Assembly: GCA_003512955.1 (NCBI GenBank)
Contig: DOTG01000043.1
Span: forward strand, 1 to 64,000
Source: Marinilabiliales bacterium
GTDB taxonomy: Bacteria > Bacteroidota > Bacteroidia > Bacteroidales > SZUA-534
Length of the DNA stretch: 64,000 nt
Direction of reading: 5' to 3'
Of this stretch, positions 61,282-64,000 are shown piece after piece; position 1 is the first letter of the stretch, and every line of letters begins with the position of its first letter. Position numbers and translations under genes: made by a program. The notes under the pieces are model-generated. The model saw only the letters and a list, made by a program, of their open reading frames with translations. It was not told where the DNA came from and searched no databases.

Positions 61282-63030
61282 ATGAAAAATTTTATCAACC
61301 TTTCAACCCGAGCCAAGCTATTATTAAGTTTTGGTTTGATTTGGATACTGTTTTTAACGGTAATTATTATTGCTTACCAGGGTTTACAAAATATCACGCA
61401 ATCTGAAAAAAAGCTACACAACGTGAATTTTCAGATAGCACTTGAACTGCGCGAACTTAGGTCGCACCAGAATTTCAACCGGGCGGCTATCCTTGATATG
61501 ATGCTAACAAAAAATAGGCCCGAACAGCAGGTTTTTGAAGGAATTATAAATGAAAGGGCGCAGGCCATTAATGATATTATCGGGGGGTTATCCAAACTCG
61601 ACACGGATCCTCTGTTTCAGAACCAACTGAAAGAATTAAAGAATGAAATAGATGCGTACCGTCAATCGAGAAACGATGAGATTTTACTCATTCAAGACGG
61701 GAAATTAGAAGAAGCCCAAAAATTGGGGGCAACAATCCAGAAAGAACGGTTTGAAAAAATACGGTCTATTTCCACCGAAATGGGCAACACAGCAGCCAAG
61801 GATGCCGACAACCAGCTTGCACTTGATATGCAGCAGGCAAACTCAGCTATAATACTCTTTATTATATTTGGAGTAATTACCCTGTTTTTCAGCATAATAA
61901 TGATATTGTTGTTGAACCGGACAATTGCCCAACCACTAAACGAAATTACAAAAATAGCGACACGTGTAGGTGAGGGTGATTTGAATGTTGAACTGCCTGC
62001 TGTTGAGCGAAAAGATGAGGTTGGTATCCTTTTGCAGAGTTTTAGCAGTATGATTGTAACGCTTAAAAGGATGGCAACAATGGCTCAAAAAATAGCATCG
62101 GGCGATCTTACAGGTACTGTTGTCCCGCAATCGGAAAAAGATATTCTGGGAAATGCCTTTTTACAGATGCTGGACAACCTGCGCCGGATTATGAAAGATA
62201 TAACGGAAAGTGTCAATTTACTTGGCTCAACAGCCAGCGAGATACTGGCATCGACCACACAGGTAGCATCGGGTTCGGCTGAAACAGCAACTGCCATAAG
62301 CGAAACAACTACAACCGTTGAAGAAGTGCGCCAGGCAGCCCAGCTTTCGAGCCAAAAAGCAGGCCGTGTTTCAGAGAACGCCCAACAGGTAGCCCAGGTA
62401 ACCCAGGCCGGCCAGAAGGCCGTTGACGAAACGATAAACGGTATGCGTGAAATTCAGAACCAGATGGAAGCCGTTGCAAACACGATTGTCCGTTTGAGCG
62501 AACAGAGCCAGCAGATAGGTGGTATTATAGCCTCGGTGACCGATGTGGCCGACCAATCGAACCTGTTGGCGGTAAATGCCTCCATTGAAGCAGCCAAAGC
62601 CGGGGAACAGGGAAAAGGATTTGCCGTTGTGGCACAAGAAATAAAGGACCTTGCGCAGCAGTCGAAACAAGCTACCATACAAGTGCGCAACATTTTAAAC
62701 GATATACAAAAAGCTACAAGTGCCGCGGTAATGGCCACCGAGCAGACCAGCAAGGCCGTTGAAAATGGGGTTAGGCAATCGGCCCAAACGGGCGAATCGA
62801 TAAAAAAACTGGCTGAAAGCAGCAGCAAAGCAGTGGAAGCGGCCACACAAATTGTAGCCTCAAGCCAGCAACAGGTTGTGGGAATGGACCAAATCGGGTT
62901 GGCCATGAATAACATCAACCAGGCCGGAACGGAGAATGCCGCGAGCATGGTGCAAGCCGAAAAAGCAGCGAAGGGCTTAAATGAGCTAGGCCAGAAATTG
63001 AAATTACTGGTTGAACAGTATAAAATATAG
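61282..63030 (+). CDS. Methyl-accepting chemoreceptor, membrane-bound (WspA-like)
   Basis: The 582-residue receptor has a first membrane helix (about 10-32), a four-helix-bundle-type periplasmic sensor (about 33-190, with many helical E/L/K residues), a second membrane helix (about 193-215), a HAMP domain (about 216-270) and a long cytoplasmic signalling hairpin. The tip reads VTDVADQSNLLAVNASIEAAKAGEQGKG. Glutamine/glutamate methylation sites occur along the helices. The ligand is unknown. An AAGGAG lies 8 bases before the ATG. Confidence 0.92.
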   Translation: MKNFINLSTRAKLLLSFGLIWILFLTVIIIAYQGLQNITQSEKKLHNVNFQIALELRELRSHQNFNRAAILDMMLTKNRPEQQVFEGIINERAQAINDIIGGLSKLDTDPLFQNQLKELKNEIDAYRQSRNDEILLIQDGKLEEAQKLGATIQKERFEKIRSISTEMGNTAAKDADNQLALDMQQANSAIILFIIFGVITLFFSIIMILLLNRTIAQPLNEITKIATRVGEGDLNVELPAVERKDEVGILLQSFSSMIVTLKRMATMAQKIASGDLTGTVVPQSEKDILGNAFLQMLDNLRRIMKDITESVNLLGSTASEILASTTQVASGSAETATAISETTTTVEEVRQAAQLSSQKAGRVSENAQQVAQVTQAGQKAVDETINGMREIQNQMEAVANTIVRLSEQSQQIGGIIASVTDVADQSNLLAVNASIEAAKAGEQGKGFAVVAQEIKDLAQQSKQATIQVRNILNDIQKATSAAVMATEQTSKAVENGVRQSAQTGESIKKLAESSSKAVEAATQIVASSQQQVVGMDQIGLAMNNINQAGTENAASMVQAEKAAKGLNELGQKLKLLVEQYKI

Positions 63031-63089
63031 CCTATTATTTTAGGATGTAAGTGAATAAGCTAACAACATGACAATAAAAAGCACAAAAA

Positions 63090-64000
63090 ATGGATAAGAA
63101 AGACGAAGAATTCTTTAAGCGGCTTCAGGCAACCTTTCGCGTTGAAGCAGAAGAACATATTCGCGAACTTACGTCAGGGCTAATTGAATTAGAGAAGGCT
63201 CCCAAGTTTGAAAAGGCTTCTGAACTGATTGAGGCTATTTTTCGCGAAGCACACAGCTTAAAAGGTGCTGCCCGATCTGTTAATATGAAAGAGATTGAGT
63301 CTATCTGCCAGGTTTTAGAAAACATATTCGGGAAAATAAAAAATGAACATATTTCCCTGTCAGCCGAACAATTTGACCTTATTTATAAAGCCGTTGACAG
63401 CATCTCTAAAATGGTATCGGATGGAGGAACAATTGCACCGAAGGACAACAGGGGCCTGATAAATCAATTACAATCCATCATACAGACTCATGCACAAAGA
63501 AAAATAGTTGATGAACAAACAGAGTCTTTAAAAAATCCTCTAAAAGAAGCTACAACAGGTGCTTCATTTGAAAATGAAATTCCCGTTGCAACAGAACGGT
63601 TCATCGGAGAAAAACCCATACAAGCAGGAACGGTAAGAATACCAATATCGAAGTTGGATCCTCTTTTTTTACAAGCGGAACAGATGATTCAATATAAAAT
63701 CGCTGCCATTCAACGGTCATCCGAAATGAAGGATATTAATGGGTTAATAGGCTTATGGAAAACAGAACAAAAAAAATGGGATTCGCCCCGTTACTCAGAA
63801 AGTATAACCGGGTTAAAGAAGATAAATGATTGGAATAATGAAAGGTTAAAAGAACTCGAAACACATATAATAGCTGTTACTCATGCATTAGAAACCGATC
63901 AGCGTTCACTCGGACGGATGATTGACGACCATCTGGAATCGATGAAAAGTGTGCTGATGCTTCCGGTATCTACAATAACAGAAGGGTTTCCCAAATTTGT
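63090..64000 (+). CDS. CheA-type histidine kinase, N-terminal part (WspE-like; runs off the right edge)
   Basis: The 303 visible residues begin with a phosphotransfer (HPt) domain whose histidine is H55 in REAHSLKGAARSV. A linker (about 120-185) follows, then a P3-like dimerisation region with EQMIQYKIAAIQRSSEM and a coiled helix ending RMIDDHLESMKSVLMLPVST, which is how WspE-type and FrzE-like kinases read just before the ATPase domain. The ATPase, CheW-like and any receiver domain lie outside the window. It is 59 bases after the receptor gene. Confidence 0.88.
   Translation, partial: MDKKDEEFFKRLQATFRVEAEEHIRELTSGLIELEKAPKFEKASELIEAIFREAHSLKGAARSVNMKEIESICQVLENIFGKIKNEHISLSAEQFDLIYKAVDSISKMVSDGGTIAPKDNRGLINQLQSIIQTHAQRKIVDEQTESLKNPLKEATTGASFENEIPVATERFIGEKPIQAGTVRIPISKLDPLFLQAEQMIQYKIAAIQRSSEMKDINGLIGLWKTEQKKWDSPRYSESITGLKKINDWNNERLKELETHIIAVTHALETDQRSLGRMIDDHLESMKSVLMLPVSTITEGFPKF

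Overview
The window reads as chromosome of a Bacteroidota bacterium. The signs are start-proximal -7 boxes of the TAnnTTTG type (gltX, gpsA, dps, fba, efp, glnA, tetR and others), weak Shine-Dalgarno sequences, lipoboxes on several exported proteins, and gene types typical of that phylum (446-residue Pgi, YwqK/MORN-like secreted repeat protein, 'four helix bundle' S23-type protein). Placement near Marinilabiliales/Bacteroidales is inference only. No tRNA, rRNA, CRISPR array or prophage was seen.

Layout. 1-0.5 kb: end of an IS982-type insertion sequence running off the left edge, next to a truncated Crp-family gene. 0.7-4.7 kb (minus strand): SpoIIE-type phosphatase, EF-P, ArnT/PMT-like glycosyltransferase and cyclophilin. 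4.8-7.7 kb: a PAS-cyclase whose catalytic residues are lost, a small secreted protein, and class II fructose-bisphosphate aldolase. 8-9.7 kb: a secreted MORN-like repeat protein. 10.2-16.2 kb: gltB-gltD (GOGAT). 16.4-21.7 kb: a lipoprotein amidohydrolase, YjbR, gltX and a PQQ-type propeller. 21.9-28.2 kb: an accessory-looking stretch with a CDF-like transporter, NudK plus DUF4406, a decayed small gene beside an attC-like inverted repeat, a Crp-family regulator, an MFS transporter and Dps. 29-36.9 kb: a TetR-controlled efflux operon (TetR, TolC-type protein, HlyD-type lipoprotein, two ABC ATPases, two ABC-2 permeases), interrupted by a broken four-helix-bundle gene and AT-rich repeats. 37.2-41.3 kb: two secreted proteins, gpsA and pgi. 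41.4-47.9 kb (minus): CoA-transferase, polyprenyl-phosphate sugar transferase, lipoprotein, degenerate Gfo/Idh protein and KpsF/KdsD. 48.2-57.2 kb: recQ, glnA-type glutamine synthetase, pcm, a LolC/E-type permease, mgtE and rsmA. 57.3-58.3 kb: a flippase-like membrane protein. 58.7-64 kb: a chemosensory operon cheW-cheR(TPR)-cheW-mcp-cheA, cut by the right edge.

How the genes work together. GltBD and the glutamine synthetase at 50.6-52.1 kb complete the GS-GOGAT route, and gltX spends the glutamate. Fba, Pgi and GpsA belong to central sugar and glycerolipid metabolism. The 43.5-47.9 kb minus-strand genes suggest surface polysaccharide priming and Kdo supply. The last operon has the gene content of a Wsp-type chemosensory system (two CheW, a TPR-fused CheR, a membrane MCP, a CheA), so it may control something other than swimming.

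Most notable: the Wsp-like operon; the degenerate PAS-cyclase; two diverged copies of a 123-131 bp palindromic MITE-like element 25 kb apart in opposite orientation, one of which supplies a stop codon; a well-formed pair of TetR operators; and the repeat-flanked, nonsense-interrupted four-helix-bundle gene inside the efflux operon. Several start sites are moved downstream from the longest reading frame because a promoter box overlaps the longer start.
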